A DNA stretch of 64,000 nt from Nicotiana tabacum (GCF_000715075.1 NC_134082.1:210251948-210315947), one strand, 5' to 3'. Counted from the stretch's first letter, positions 20,252 to 31,779 are shown. Made by a program: numbers and translations. Notes: generated from the letters alone by a model not told the origin.

Positions 20252-22136
20252 TGTAAATGCCTAATTTTTGGCTTGTACATATATGTATATATATATATAT
20301 ATGTGTGTGTGTTTTGTTCTTATTTATGTATGTATAGGTTTTAAGAGTTGAGTAATGGTTTGATAAATGAGGTAGGGATTGGGCTAGTGTAATTTAATTA
20401 AAATTGTGCCAAAATTGGCCCAAATTTTGAGCCCAAAGAGCCCAAATCCGGGCCAAAAGGGGGCTGCCAAGAAGAGCTTAAAACGACGTAGTTTTGTCTT
20501 GAAACTACGTCGTTTTGGTTAAGTGACAAGATTCAATCTCATCCACCCATCTTGATTTAATCCAACAGTCCTAGTTTGATCTTCATCCTAGGTATATAAA
20601 GCCTAAAATCCCCAAAAATTTGCCCCATTTCCCCTTATTTCCTCTCTCTTCTTTCCCTCTCATCACTCTCTCTTCTCTCTCCCCCCAAGCCGTCGTCGCT
20701 GCCGGAAAACCCCCACCGGCGGCGGCCGACCTCCAATCCGCCCTAAAATTTCACCATGTAATCTCTAACACTTCCTCTTTCCATATCTCCAAACCAAATT
20801 CTTCAAAACCCCATCATACTCCTTGAATCTTAGATCTAGGAAATTTTAACCGCCACTTTTTTGCCCCAAATTCTTGAAACTCCGGCCACTACCATCCCAC
20901 AATACCTACATCAATGGATAGAACTCCTCAAGACCTACCTATTGATTCCAATTTCTACCCCCAAAATCCGGCGACCAAAATCCGGCCAAATTCCGGCAAC
21001 CTCCCCGAACACCCTCTTTTGGTATACCACCATTTTTTCGGCCACTTGAATTGTAAAATGGTAAAAATCCTATTTTTTTATGGATGATTTTTAAATTTTA
21101 TTTTTGTCTATTATTAATTATTTTAGCATTAGTTTTTGAAGTTTGAAATGTTAAATTTTCTGTTTTTGCACTTGTTGAAATAGTAAAATAGTTTTGTGTT
21201 GATAAAAGTGAGGTAGTGAAAAATACTTAAGAGTATATGATACTTGTTTGGTTGTTTATTTACTGCTTCAAAACTCTTTGAGTACAACACTTAAAAGTCA
21301 AATTGTTTGGTAAGAAAATGTAGACCTTTGGACAGTGTTTGAATAAAAGTCTGTCTTTGTATAGTGGAGAGTAGATTTTGTTTGAAATACTTGACAAGAT
21401 TTGAACCAAAAAGTCTGGCCTTTTGAATTTAAGAACAAATTTTGTAGAAAAATTCGTCCAAAAGATTGATTTTTAATCTTGAAATAGCTGGTTGTTTCTG
21501 AGAAAAAGAAAAAAAGAAGAAGGAGGACACTCCATCTTACTAAGAGAGCTCTACACACAAAAAAGAGAAAAAAAAATCAGTATCTATAATATCCCTTAGT
21601 AGCTTTTGTGAGTTGATTCTTAAGTGAAAAACTTGTTTAAGGAAAATAGAGTAGTCTTGAATTTTTTTTTCTAGAGTTACATAATTGTACTGTTTTGCTG
21701 GGTATTTCTAGTTTATTTTCTTGGGTTTGAATCTGTCAGTTGTCGCTGTCTTTTGCTATTGTTGCTGCCCGTTTAATTGTTTTGCTGTTGATTTTGGAAA
21801 GAGCTGACTCTGCCGTATTTGTTCTTCTTTCTGTTGTCCAGGTAATTTTCGGACCATGTAAACTCATAAAATCAAGTTGGAATAAAAGATAATGACGTTG
21901 GGAAATATTAGTAGCTTTATCCTTCTATTGTAATTCATTTTTATATGCTCTTGAATGTTTGATAATGTTATAACGATATGTTAGTTAATTAAATTGTGTT
22001 AAGCATCTTTAATTATTTTTATTTTTGCAAAGCATTAGATATAATTTCACTGGCATTTGGTTGTCTGAAAGGAGCATATATATTAAAATTTGAACCCTTG
22101 TAGCCATGTTTGTCCTTTTGTTGTCACCAAGCTAAG

Positions 22137-22226
<90 letters not shown>

Positions 22227-23036
22227 TTTAGAGTCCCAATAATCTTTTTTTTATCTCTTAAAAAATACTTATTTAGTAAGGTAGTTAAGTTGTAGATTAG
22301 AAAGACAATTTGTAAACTTATTTTTGTAAATAGTTGGGTACGGATTGCAAATAGCAAGATAATGCCAAATCTGTAACATAGCTTTAAAAGACCATATCTG
22401 CAGATTTAAAGTCCAAAAGCATATGGGCTTTTGGACCTTGTCTTGGACATGAGCTCATTTGACTCCATCAACCTAATAGTGGGCTGCCTCATTCAATGTC
22501 AAGACAAGCCCACATCTTACTAGTTTTAAGCAATGTCAATTAATAATTTTCTCTCATTAGTTTCATCTTTTAAATTAGTACTCATAACAATAATTTTCTC
22601 TCATTAGTTAAGTTGTAGATTATTATTCAAATCTTTTCTTTAATTTTTTTTAAAATAAATAAAACGGACATAAGAAAAGCATAAAAATCAAATAAATCAC
22701 AGTTTATCCAAGTTTAATTCGAGCCAAATGTAGTCAATAAAGCGACCGTGCTAGAACCATGAGACTCAGGGAATGCCTTACACCTTCTCCCCCGTCAACA
22801 GAATTCCTTACCCGGATTTTGTTTTCTCAGACCAATAATAATAGAGTCAAACCTTCCTTTGAATATGGATTCAAATAAAAGGTGACTTGGAACACCGGCA
22901 AAAATCATCCAAGTGGCGACTCTGTAAATAAAATAATCCATATTTCTAATTTGTCACTTTAATTGGAAAAACTCTTTAACCCACAATCCATAATATTTTA
23001 CACTTATCTCTTGGAGGGGTAAAAAGGAGTGTGACA
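20252..23036 (+). repeat. 3' LTR of element C
   Basis: Starts TGTAAATGCC and ends GGAGTGTGACA, about 2785 bp. The end is supported by the LTR at 63320, which on the minus strand ends GGAGGTGTGACA and shares the preceding blocks (GCGACCGTGCTAGAACCA; AAGTGGCGACTCTG). TATA is at 20593-20600. It contains a long TTA microsatellite. No perfect 5-bp target duplication is visible between GTAGT (left flank) and AATAG (right flank). Confidence 0.8.
22139..22224 (+). repeat. (TTA)n microsatellite
   Basis: About 28 uninterrupted TTA/ATT units inside the element C 3' LTR. It explains the poly-Leu and poly-Asn open frames on the two strands, which are not genes. Confidence 0.98.
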
Positions 23037-23936
23037 AATAGTATTTGCAATATCTATTTTTATTTGCATAATTTTTTTTAATTTTTTGAATTATAAAATC
23101 AAATTATAGTTAACTAATTAAAAGCTATTCATTGATAATATTAAGTGATGGTACTTGAATTCAACTTACATTGATAATATTTAGTGATGGTACTTGAATT
23201 GAACTGATTGGATATTATCCCTATTAATTCACGAATAATTTTGTTGAAATATGATTTTTTTATTATTTGGATGGCTTTATCATGAGAATTTTCTATTAAC
23301 ACTGATATTTTTCATGAGTTTCATGGTTATATTAATAATTAAAGATAATTGTGAGTCAAAATAAACACAAAGTATAAAAGACAACAAAAATTTAAAAGCA
23401 AGGAATTTTTATTTTAAATTTCGAAACTAATTCTTTCAAAAATAAATTCAAAATAAAATGCATAACTAATGGCGTTTGGATCTTTTGATTAAAATTTTTG
23501 AATAATAAACCTACTCTTTGTCCCACGCCCATAAAAAATATACAGAATTGATATTATCTCAATTTAAAAAGTATGTTAATCTTAAGTTAAATGAGGAAAT
23601 AATTTAAATAAGATAAAACTTTTATTACTTTTAAAGTCTTAAATATTAAGAGTCTTATATATTTTAAATAAAAGAAAGATTTTTAGTAAAATTAAATGAC
23701 TATTTCTAAATATTAGAAAAATAATCAAATGATTATTTTAAATATTAGGGGATTAATTAGAATGTCTAGTTTGGCTAATGTGAACTCTATTTTTGAATAG
23801 TAAAAAAAGCGAACAATATTTCGCTAAAGGTTTTCGTGCTTTTAATATAGTAGTATAGTATAGATAGATTAGACCATGTTAGTACTCCTACAAAATATTA
23901 AAATATTAACTATGGTAGTGTGTATATAACTATGTT

Positions 23937-24207
23937 TGACCAAAAGATGTCAAAACCTTTATGATTAAATCAACTAATGATAAAGATGAGGTCAATCTTA
24001 GTCAAGCATAATAAACCCCAGATCTGGAAACGGATTGGGAAATTAATGAATAGAATGAAATAAGAACGAACAATCTTCATTCATCTTTTTATTTCTTCTT
24101 TCATAAGACCCAGGAGATCATCAATTGTACATCCTTTTTAGAAGAAAACAGAAGGAGAGAATAGAGAGAGAAAAAACGAAAAAGGCCCCCTTCTTTGGGA
24201 ATTCATC

Positions 24208-24259
<52 letters not shown>

Positions 24260-24455
24260 CTATGAGACCATGGCTACCTTCTCTGGTCGGTTTGCCTTCA
24301 CGCTGTGGCCTATTGTCGTCACTTGAATATTATCTTTGACTTACGGTACACTGTAGATACTTAGATCGAAGCAGGTCGTGATGGTCCTTGCTACCCCGCC
24401 CTTTAGGCGGGGTTCCAGCTGGGTCGGCTACTGTGGTCAGATTTTGACCTATACA
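23937..24455 (-). repeat. 3' LTR of element B
   Basis: The minus strand begins TGTATAGGTCAAAATC at 24455, after the polypurine tract GATGGAGGGACTAAC, and ends near CTTTTGGTCA at 23937. About 519 bp including a long TA microsatellite (24211-24258). It pairs with the right-hand LTR over about 445 bp. Confidence 0.85.
24211..24258. repeat. (TA)n microsatellite
   Basis: 24 TA units in the left LTR of element B. The partner LTR has only about six at the same place, so it expanded or contracted after insertion. Confidence 0.98.
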
Positions 24456-24757
24456 GTTAGTCCCTCCATCTGTCGGGGTCGTCTATTGGTGGGCCCGGCG
24501 GACGAATTGTGATTTTAAACACTTAGGAGAAATCTGATTGTTTATGTCTTGGACGTAGTTTTTAAATTGAGGCAATGGGACGACGCTATAACGGTGTCTT
24601 TGGACCGTCACGACCGTTCGGAATCGAAGCATTTGTTCTATTTGAAACGTCGATCGTGGCTACTGTCATTATGGCACACGTTTCCTGGTGATTGAACCGT
24701 TTCGTGCTTTCATCAGTTGGCGATTCTTGGGTTTCCCGCTTGGGGAATTTATGTCTC

Positions 24758-24765
24758 TATAAATA
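24758..24765 (+). promoter_or_regulatory. TATA box of the element B accessory ORF
   Basis: CTCTATAAATAGAGGAAA about 170 bp upstream of ATG 24935, matching the motif and spacing in element A. It lies inside the element (outside the LTR) and faces against the element's own transcription. Confidence 0.65.
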
Positions 24766-24934
24766 GAGGAAATACATCATCTGATTGATACATTTTTTTG
24801 CCTTTGTTGAGAACACACTGTAGACCTTCCTCTTTTCAGATACTTTCATATTGCCGATCCTCTTCGGATAGCCGAAAATTTTCATCTCCGTCTATTTTTT
24901 TCTCAAGCCCTTTGTTCTTTTTCAATCGATATAA

Positions 24935-27193
24935 ATGGCTGGTGGTTCTTCCCGTATTGATAATCCTGCCATAGTTTCGGCGTCGGGAAGTGATGTTCCT
25001 GCTCTCGGGGGAGTATAAGTGATAGAAGATGAGGGGGTTCCTACGGCGGACGAAATATTGCCTCGCCTTGAAAGATCGTGAAACGATTTCCACAGTCCTT
25101 CCGGAGAAGAACAGGAACCTGCTCCCTCTGTTACGACTGAGACAGGGATTGCAGAGCTGAGGGAAAAATGGGGGAAATATTGCCAACTGTCGCTTTTATG
25201 AAAACTATTTTTATGTGTGGATCGAGCACCTTGTGGCGGACCCTGCGGGATTCCCTGAGAGATGGAACTTCGCACGTAAGTTTTTTGTACTTTTAGTTGA
25301 AATGATAGTAGACCGCTTTCTTTTGGGCGGTATTGAACTGTTTTTGCTTTTGTAGCCGCAAGATTACCTCCTACACCTGTCGATGATATCCGCGAATGAG
25401 TGAACGCCATTATTCCTTATACGGCTGGATTTCGCGAATGGTCGTCCTTCTATGAGAGATACGGGCGTAAACCCCTTACTAGTAAGCAACTTTACCGCAG
25501 TCTCTGTTTTCCATTTTGCAATTTGTCTTTGTTGCTTATACGACATCTATCGTTAGCAGGGAGAGTGAGAAGGATGAGGGTTCCTCCACTTGCATTTCAT
25601 CAGCTAACGTCCTCCACTCGGCCCATATCGAGGCCTGCTGCCTCACCTTCGGCAAAGACTTCTCAAGTTGAATCTATGGCTGTAGTCGTTTGCGCGGAAG
25701 CTATTCCTCAGCTTGGGGCTCCGACTTGTGTTGTCTGCCAACGGGGGAGTCTTCCTGTGCCGAAGATGGCGAGAGACCGTCAAAGAGACAACGAGTGGAG
25801 CCTGAAATGGCTCCATCAACCGTCATATGTTTAGAGGATGACGTCCCCTTGATGGAGTCAGAGACGAGGAACGATGCTAACCCATCTGAAAGGTAGAACC
25901 GGTCACCGTGATCAGCCCATCGATAGAGATTCCGACCATTATAGGTGATCAACAAACTATTGCGACTGGGAGTCAAAGTCCCGAGGCCGCTGTTGTTACT
26001 TTGGGCGGGCCTTCATTTCTGGACCGGGTCATGCTTCTTCTTCGGCCATAGAGAGGGGGAAGGACGTCGTGGTCGATGACTACAAATCTAAGTCTAATCT
26101 TGATCCTGACGACATTAGGATGTTTGAAGAGGGCCTTACTCGTTCGGTGGTACATGCGGGAGGCCCAACCCGTATACTCGAAATGTCATCGGATATCAAC
26201 CTCCTGGGGGATACGGAAGACTTGGTACCGCAGTTTGACCTTTTATGTTCCGCTGCCGAAAGCGAGGCTCTCCGAGACGTTCGAGATATTGACTTGATGC
26301 ATGAAGTAACCGCTATGGGCCTGAGGGTAAGTTTTTTCTTTCTTTTATGTTCTTTTCATCTTTGGTGACCTTGGCCTTAATCAACCTTTTTCATTTTTCA
26401 GATGTACATTGTGGAGATTGAGAGTGCTCGTAGGGCCGACACTCGGGCCAAGATTTTTCTGACGATGTTGGAGAAGTATCGGCACTACTGCAACAAGTGC
26501 CATGAGATGCACGAGCGGCTGAAGGCGAGTGCCGATGATCGATCCCTTGGTGAGGAATTAGAGAAGAGGGATCAGGAGTTGATGTAGGCCATTCACAGGA
26601 GTAGCGTGCTTGAGGAGCAACTTTGTGCAAAGGATGAAGAACTCGAGTTAGGTAAAGGGGTTGCTGCAGAATATGAGCATCTTCAAGCGAAGGTGCGGTC
26701 GATGCAGTCCGAGATGGACCAGAATGCCATCAGGGTCGAGGCAATAAATGCGGAATGGGTGAGAAAGTTAGCCGAACTGGAGAAAAAGGTTTTCGGGTTG
26801 GAGAACATGGAGAGTGCTTGGGCGCCGGCTTCAGCGAGGGAAGCGGATTTAGAGGACACTATCTGCGTCCTTCGATCCGAGCAGGAATCTGAGAGGGCGA
26901 CGGTGATGCTTAGGGAGGCGAGGCTCGAAGAGCTTATTAGTGACATCGATCGGGAAACGCCGATTTTAGGGGACCGGGTCGTTGCTCTTGAGGCCGATAA
27001 GGCGCAATTGTTGGCCCAAGTCGAATCTGCCTTTTTTGAGGCCACATACGAAGGAGCGTGGGCAAAGGCACTAGAGGATCGTGTTAACTATGGATATGAT
27101 CCTGCGATGCCGGGGATCGACGAGGATGCTGATGCTGAAGGGATACTTCCTGGAGACTATGATAAGGAGAACAACGGTGATGATGCCGAGTGA
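24935..27193 (+). pseudogene. Element B accessory ORF (coiled-coil protein, homologue of the element A copy)
   Basis: Start at ATG 24935 (MAGGSSRIDNPAIVSASGS), analogous to MANSPHTSD in element A. The N-terminal half (24935-26040) is broken by many stops and the globular domain seen in A is not recognisable. From 26069 the frame is good: SNLDPDDIRMFEEGLTRSVV to VTAMGLR at 26326, an intron 26327-26401 (GTAAGT...CAG, 75 nt), then MYIVEIESARRADTR onward. One in-frame TAG (26585-26587, ELM-stop-AIHRSS) precedes 195 codons of coiled coil with Leu/Glu heptads, ending GYDPAMPGIDEDADAEG and an acidic tail. The intron sits at the same codon as in element A. Function unknown; a structural or DNA-binding partner protein is possible but unproven. 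Confidence 0.7.
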
Positions 27194-27638
27194 AAGAACT
27201 GTTTATCTTTGTTTATGTTGTTCTTTTTTTTGGTTTGTTGTCTTTGTGTTGTTCTTTTTATTTATTTGGACTTGCCCGGCTTTTAACCGTGTGTAATTTG
27301 TGACTATTTGCGTAACTGCTTTAAATAAAAAGAAGTTTTCATCGGTGTATGTCTTTTGCACTTTCCTTCCTTTTCCTTTGCATAATTTTGGCGTGAAATT
27401 TCGGATTCCCGTATGGTCGATTCTTGATTCTCAGGGAATTTAATCTTAGTCGGACTGAGTAAGACTTTGTCATATGAGTCTAAATGGAGTCGTTGATCTG
27501 CCTATTTAGGCGAGGTCAACAAGTGGCTTATTGCTATAAGCAAATTTGCTCTCGATTCGAAACATGATTTTATAATATATTCGTCATTCCGGACGAAGCC
27601 ATTCATAACTTGGGTCGTCCGGGTGGGATCAAACTACC
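27194..27638 (+). other. Element B spacer between accessory ORF and array
   Basis: T-rich 3' untranslated region of the accessory ORF (AATAAA near 27325) leading into the tandem array. No further gene seen. Confidence 0.5.
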
Positions 27639-29712
27639 GCTGGTTCGGGCAAAGTCATTTTTCTTTCGGCAATGGCCGTTGGCCTTAAGGGTGTTATTTC
27701 AAACTTTCGTCAAAATGTTAACCTGTCATTGTTCGATCGAGATCGAACTCTTCTCTTTGGCGATGGACCTTGGCCTTAAGGGTGTTATTTTGAACTTTTC
27801 GTCGAAATATTAACCCTTCATTGTTCGATCGAGGTCGAACTCTTCTCTTTGGTGATGACCTTTGGCCTTAAGGGTGTTATTTCGAACTTCCGTCGAAATA
27901 TTAACCCGTCGTTGTTCGATCGAGGTCGAACTCTTCTCTTTGGCGATGGCCCTTGGCCTTAAGGGTGTTATTTCAAACTTTTGTCAAAATGTTAACCCGT
28001 CGTTGTTCGATCGGGGTCGATCTCTTCTCTTTGGCGATGGCCCTTGGCCTAAAGGGTGTTATTTCGAACTTTCGTCGAAATGTTAACCAGTTGTTGTTCG
28101 ATCGAGGTTGAACTCTTCTCTTTGGTGATGGCCCTTGGCCTTAAGTGTGTTATTTCGAACTCGTCGACATGTTAACTCGTCATTGTTCGATCGAGGTCGA
28201 ACTCTTCTCTTTGGCGATGGACCTTGGCCTTAAAGGTGTTATTTCGAACTTTTATCGAAATGTTAACTTGTCATTGTTCGATCGAGGCCGAACTCTTCTC
28301 TTTGGCGATGGCCCTTGGCTTTAAGGGTGTTATTTCGAACTTTCATCAAAATATTAACCCGTCGCTGTTCGATCGAGGTCGAACTCTTCTCTTTGGCGAT
28401 GGCCTTGGCCTTAAGGGTGTTATTTCGAATTTTCGTCGAAATGTTAACCCGTCGTTGTTCGAACGAGGTTAAAATCTTCTCTTTGGCGATGGCCCTTGGC
28501 CTTAAGGGTGTTATTTCGAATTTTCGTCGAATTGTTAACCAATTGTTGTTCGATTGAGGTTGAACTCTTCTCTTTGACGATGGCCTTTGGCCTTAAGGGT
28601 GTTATTTCGAACTCGTCGAAATGTTAACTCGTCATTGTTCGATCGAGGAACTATTCTCTTTGGCGATGGCCCTTGGCCTTAAGGGTGTTATTTCGAACTC
28701 GTCAAAATGTTAACCCGTCATTGTTCGATCGAGGTCGAACTCTTCTCTTTGTCGATGGCCCTTGGTCGTAAGGGTGTTATTCGAACTCGTCGAAATGTTA
28801 ACCAGTCGTTGTTCGATCGAGGTCGAACTCTTCTCTTTAGCGATGGCCCTTGGCCTTAAGGGTGTTATTTCGAACATTCGTCAAAATGTTAATCCGTCGT
28901 TGTTCGATCGAGGTCGAACTATTCTCTTTGGCGATGACCCTTGGCCTTAAGGGTGTTATTTCGAACTCGTCGAAATGTTAACCCGTCATTGTTCGATCGA
29001 GGTCGAACTCTTCTCTTTGGCGATGGCCCTTGGCCTTAAGGGTATTATTTCGAACTCGTCAAAATGTTAACCCGTCATTGTTCGATCGAGGTCAAACTCT
29101 TCTCTTTGGCGATATCCCTTGTCCTTAAGGGTGTTATTTCGAACTTTTGTCGAAATGTTAATCCGTCGTTGTTCGATCGAGGTCGAACTCTTCTCTTTGG
29201 TGATGGCCTTTGGCCTTAAGGGTGTTATTTCGAACTTTCGTCGAAATATTAACCCATCGTTGTTCGATCGAGGTCGAACTCTTCTCTTTGGCGCTGGCCC
29301 TTGGCCTTAAGGGTGTTATTTCGAACATTCGTCGAAATGTTAACCCGTCGTTGTTCGATCGAGGTCGAACTATTCTCTTTGGCGATGGCCCTTGGCCTTA
29401 AGGGTGTTATTTCGAATTCGTTGAAATGTTAACCCGTCGTTGTTCGATCGAGGTCGAACTCTTCTCTTTGGCGATGGTCTTTGGCCTTAAGGGTATTTTT
29501 TTAAACTTGTCGAAATGTTAACCTGTCGTTGTTTGATCGGGGTCGAACTCTTCTCTTTGGCGATGGCCCTTGGCCTTAAGGGTGTTATTTCGAACTTTTG
29601 TTGAAATGTTAACTTGTTGTTGTTCGATCGGGGTCGAACTCTTCTCTTTGGCGATGACCCTTGGCCTTAAGGGTGTTATTTCGAACTTTTATCGAAATGT
29701 TAACCCGTCGTT
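27639..29712 (-). repeat. 91-bp tandem array of element B
   Basis: About 23 units of 88-91 bp, each with CTTGGCCTTAAGGGTGTTAT, a TCGAAC(TTT)CGTCGAAAT segment, and GTTCGATCGAGGTCGAAC. In the element's sense direction the core reads TTCGACCTCGATCGAA, one base different from the core of element A's array. The 91/88 length difference comes from a 3-bp indel in the CTTTCGTCG segment. Units lie directly next to each other with no spacers. Short plus-strand frames repeat only because the DNA repeats. Confidence 0.95.
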
Positions 29713-30522
29713 AGTCCCAGTTTTTTTGAGAGTCGGGTATCCTCTGGGGGAGTCCCAGTTTGCTTGATTTTGTTTACATTAGAGAGTGTAATGTCGAATG
29801 GTATAAAACGTTGTTGTTTTGCTCTCATTTGTTTCGTGCATATATTGGAGTTTCCTTGTCTAGTCTTTTTGCTTTCCGGTCTGGGGATGTCATTGGCGGG
29901 CGGGGCGATACATTACACTTTGAACTTGGGGACGTCCCCCTTATCGATTCGGTCCTTCAGCTTCCGGGAAAGTCCTATTGGGACAACTCCCAGGTGAGGG
30001 AGAGAGAGTGCGGCTTAAGGGGCATCATTTTCTAGAGGTTGGAATGTGAGGTGGGCGATATTTCAGTTGTTTTGTATTAGTTTCCTATTCTCCAGTTGAG
30101 ATGTTCCTTTGCTCGCTCGCCCGCGCGACGCCTGTGTTCCTATTTGAGCAAACAATAGAAGGTGAGCCAAAATGATATTTTCCTTACCCCGATCCGATAA
30201 GTCGGTGAATGAGGGTGGATCTATAACGTTGCTCGCTTTGTCTGGCGTTTCAATGGTTGACGGAGTAGTGATTTCTAAACTCGGTGGCCATATTCAGCCC
30301 TCTTTCCCCTTTTTTTTTGTGCTCTTGCTCCGCGTGGGTTGGGCTTGCCTTAGCTGATTCATGGACCGCCCGGTGTATGGGGGCGGATATTGGTTGTAAC
30401 TTCTACTTGCATACAACATCATGATCCGAATTAGCACGTGAGGTTTACTTATCGCTCTTTTTGGTGGGTGATTATGTTTCCAGTTTTTGATCTGGAAGAA
30501 ACTTTGAAATTTCACTAAGAAA
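29713..30522 (-). other. Element B leader region
   Basis: Lies between the tandem array and the PBS, where an autonomous element would have its 5' UTR and gag-pol. I find no gag or pol wording in any frame, only short frames. This is the basis for calling the element non-autonomous. Confidence 0.6.
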
Positions 30523-30540
30523 TCTCCACAGACAGCGCCA
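30523..30540 (-). other. Primer binding site of element B
   Basis: The minus strand reads TGGCGCTGTCTGTGGAGA, 7 bases past the LTR end. The form TGGCGC(C/T)GTCTGTGG is common downstream of LTRs in plant gypsy elements. I cannot assign the primer tRNA with certainty. Confidence 0.7.
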
Positions 30541-30547
30541 AATTATT

Positions 30548-30992
30548 TGATCAAAAGACGTCAAAACCTTTATGATTAAATCAACTAATGATAAGGATGA
30601 AGTCAATCTTAGTTAACCATAATAAGCCCAGATATGGAAGCAGATTCGGAAATTAATGAATAGAATAAAATAAGAGTGAGCAATCTTCATTCATCTTTTT
30701 ATTTCTTCTTTCATAAGACCCATGAGGTCATCAATTGTACATCCTTTTTGGAAGAAAATAGAAGAGAGAATAGAGAGAGAAAAACGAAAAAGGCCCCCCT
30801 TCTTTGTGAATTCATCCCCTATATATATAGTTCTGAGACCATGGCTACCTTCTCTGGTCGGTGTGCCTTCACGCTGTGGCCTTTTGTCGTTACTTGAGTA
30901 TTATCTTTGACTTACGATACACTGTAGATACTTAGATCGAAACAGGTCGTGATGGTCCTCGCTACCGAGCCCCTTAGGCGGGGTTCTAGCTG
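30548..30992 (-). repeat. 5' LTR of element B, far end eroded
   Basis: Starts TGATCAAAAGACGTC and tracks the left LTR to GGGGTTCTAGCTGGA at about 30992. It then diverges into a TA run, losing the last 60 or so bases of the match. Confidence 0.8.
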
Positions 30993-31063
30993 GATATATA
31001 TATAATTTCTCGATGTTACCAACGAACGTTTCTGTCACATAAATATATGTCAAAGTCTTGTAA

Positions 31064-31779
31064 TCGCCTGTTTGGCCAAGCTTATCAAGACAAAAAAAAG
31101 TGCTTTTTCCCCAAAAACACTTTTTTTTCTCCTAATTTGAAGTGTTTGGCCAAGCTTATTTGGGGAAAAAAAGTGCTTTTGGGAAGAAGCAGAAGCAGTT
31201 TCAGAGAAGCAGAAAAAAGTAGCTTCTTTCCAAAAGCAGAAGCAGAAGCAGTTTTGGCTTTTCTTCTTACCTAAAATACCCTTAACAATATAGTATATAC
31301 CAAAATAACCCGTAAACCTAATACTTAGGATATTAATTTATAAATATTTCTTCTTATTTTTAGGAAACTTTCTAATATATAGTGACTTTAGGAGTGAATG
31401 CTTTTATATTTGTTGAAAGAATTTTAATATATTTAACTTATATTAAAAGAATTAAGTACTTTTTAATTTTATTTTCATATTTTACTTAAATAAAATGAGT
31501 TTTTTTTAATTATTGCATGTGATAACAAAATTTTGATATTATTTATTTACTTATAATATTAATTATTAAGTAAATCTATTCATGTCCTTATTCGTAATTT
31601 GATACTTAAAAGCACTTTCTAAAAAGTTTGGCCAAACACAAATTATTTATCAAAAGTGCTTTTCTGACTGATTAACCAAATACAAACTGATTCTCTAAAA
31701 AAATATTTTTTTCAAAAGTATTTTTTTCAAAAGCACTTCTCAAAATAAGTTGATTTCTCAAGCTTGGCCAAACAGGCTA
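31064..31779. mobile_element. Tourist-like (PIF/Harbinger) MITE
   Basis: Terminal inverted repeats contain a perfect 18-bp GCCTGTTTGGCCAAGCTT (31066-31083) and its complement (31760-31777). TAA flanks both sides (31061-31063 and 31780-31782). Subterminal AAAAGTGCTTTT motifs recur. No transposase. It sits just upstream of the kinase gene's likely leader. Confidence 0.75.

Larger units (their letters stand above)
14080..23036 (+). mobile_element. Element C: internally deleted Tat-type Ty3/gypsy retrotransposon
   Basis: Two direct copies of the same LTR start (TGTAAATGCCTAATTTT at 14080 and 20252) flank about 5.7 kb. The interior holds a gag remnant, an integrase tail, degenerate sub-repeats, an 88-bp tandem array and a polypurine tract. 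Gag wording (FTPIGESYSSLFQKL) and integrase tail wording (LYQQRMAHAYNKKV) match a gypsy family common in Nicotiana. Protease, RT, RNase H and most of integrase are gone. The 5' LTR is cut at about 14550 and joined to internal sequence, so no PBS remains. Confidence 0.8.
13410..23864 (-). mobile_element. Probable non-autonomous Helitron, split by element C
   Basis: On the minus strand a 5' TC end (TCTATACTATACTACTATAT at 23864, then TAAAAGCACG) is preceded by A. The 3' end at 13410 is CTAG followed by T, with a GC-rich hairpin just inside it: GTACACACG / CGCGCGTAC around a 3-nt loop, 13421-13441. TC start, subterminal hairpin, CTRR end and insertion between A and T are the Helitron signature. 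Without element C (14080-23036) the Helitron is only about 1.5 kb and AT-rich. It has no Rep/helicase coding, so it would depend on another copy. The 5' end could instead be at 23868. Confidence 0.6.
23937..30992 (-). mobile_element. Element B: non-autonomous Tat-related LTR retrotransposon carrying an accessory ORF
   Basis: Direct LTR copies at 23937-24455 and 30548-about 30992. The PBS lies just left of the right copy and the polypurine tract just right of the left copy, so the element reads on the minus strand. The interior of about 6 kb has an accessory ORF antisense to the element (24935-27193), a 91-bp tandem array and a leader, but no recognisable gag, protease, RT or integrase. LTR start and polypurine tract match element A. 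By eye about 20 substitutions separate the LTRs over the first 290 bp. Confidence 0.8.

Noticed and set aside
22110..22357. Poly-Leu and poly-Asn open frames
   Set aside because: Both are readings of the (TTA)n microsatellite inside an LTR.
14075..23041. Target-site duplication for element C
   Set aside because: Left flank GTAGT and right flank AATAG do not match; no duplication is claimed.
26683..27045. 120-codon minus-strand frame
   Set aside because: Shadow of the accessory coiled-coil ORF on the plus strand, which has homologue support and a conserved intron.
27610..29767. Series of similar 60-80 codon plus-strand open frames (MALRVLFRTFVEMLT...)
   Set aside because: They arise because the 91-bp unit is open in some frames. 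91 is not a multiple of 3, frames rotate, and there is no conserved start or stop. Not genes.
31005..31020. ATGTT shared near both outer flanks of element B as a target duplication
   Set aside because: The right LTR end is eroded, so the ATGTT at 31013 cannot be tied to the LTR edge; probably chance.
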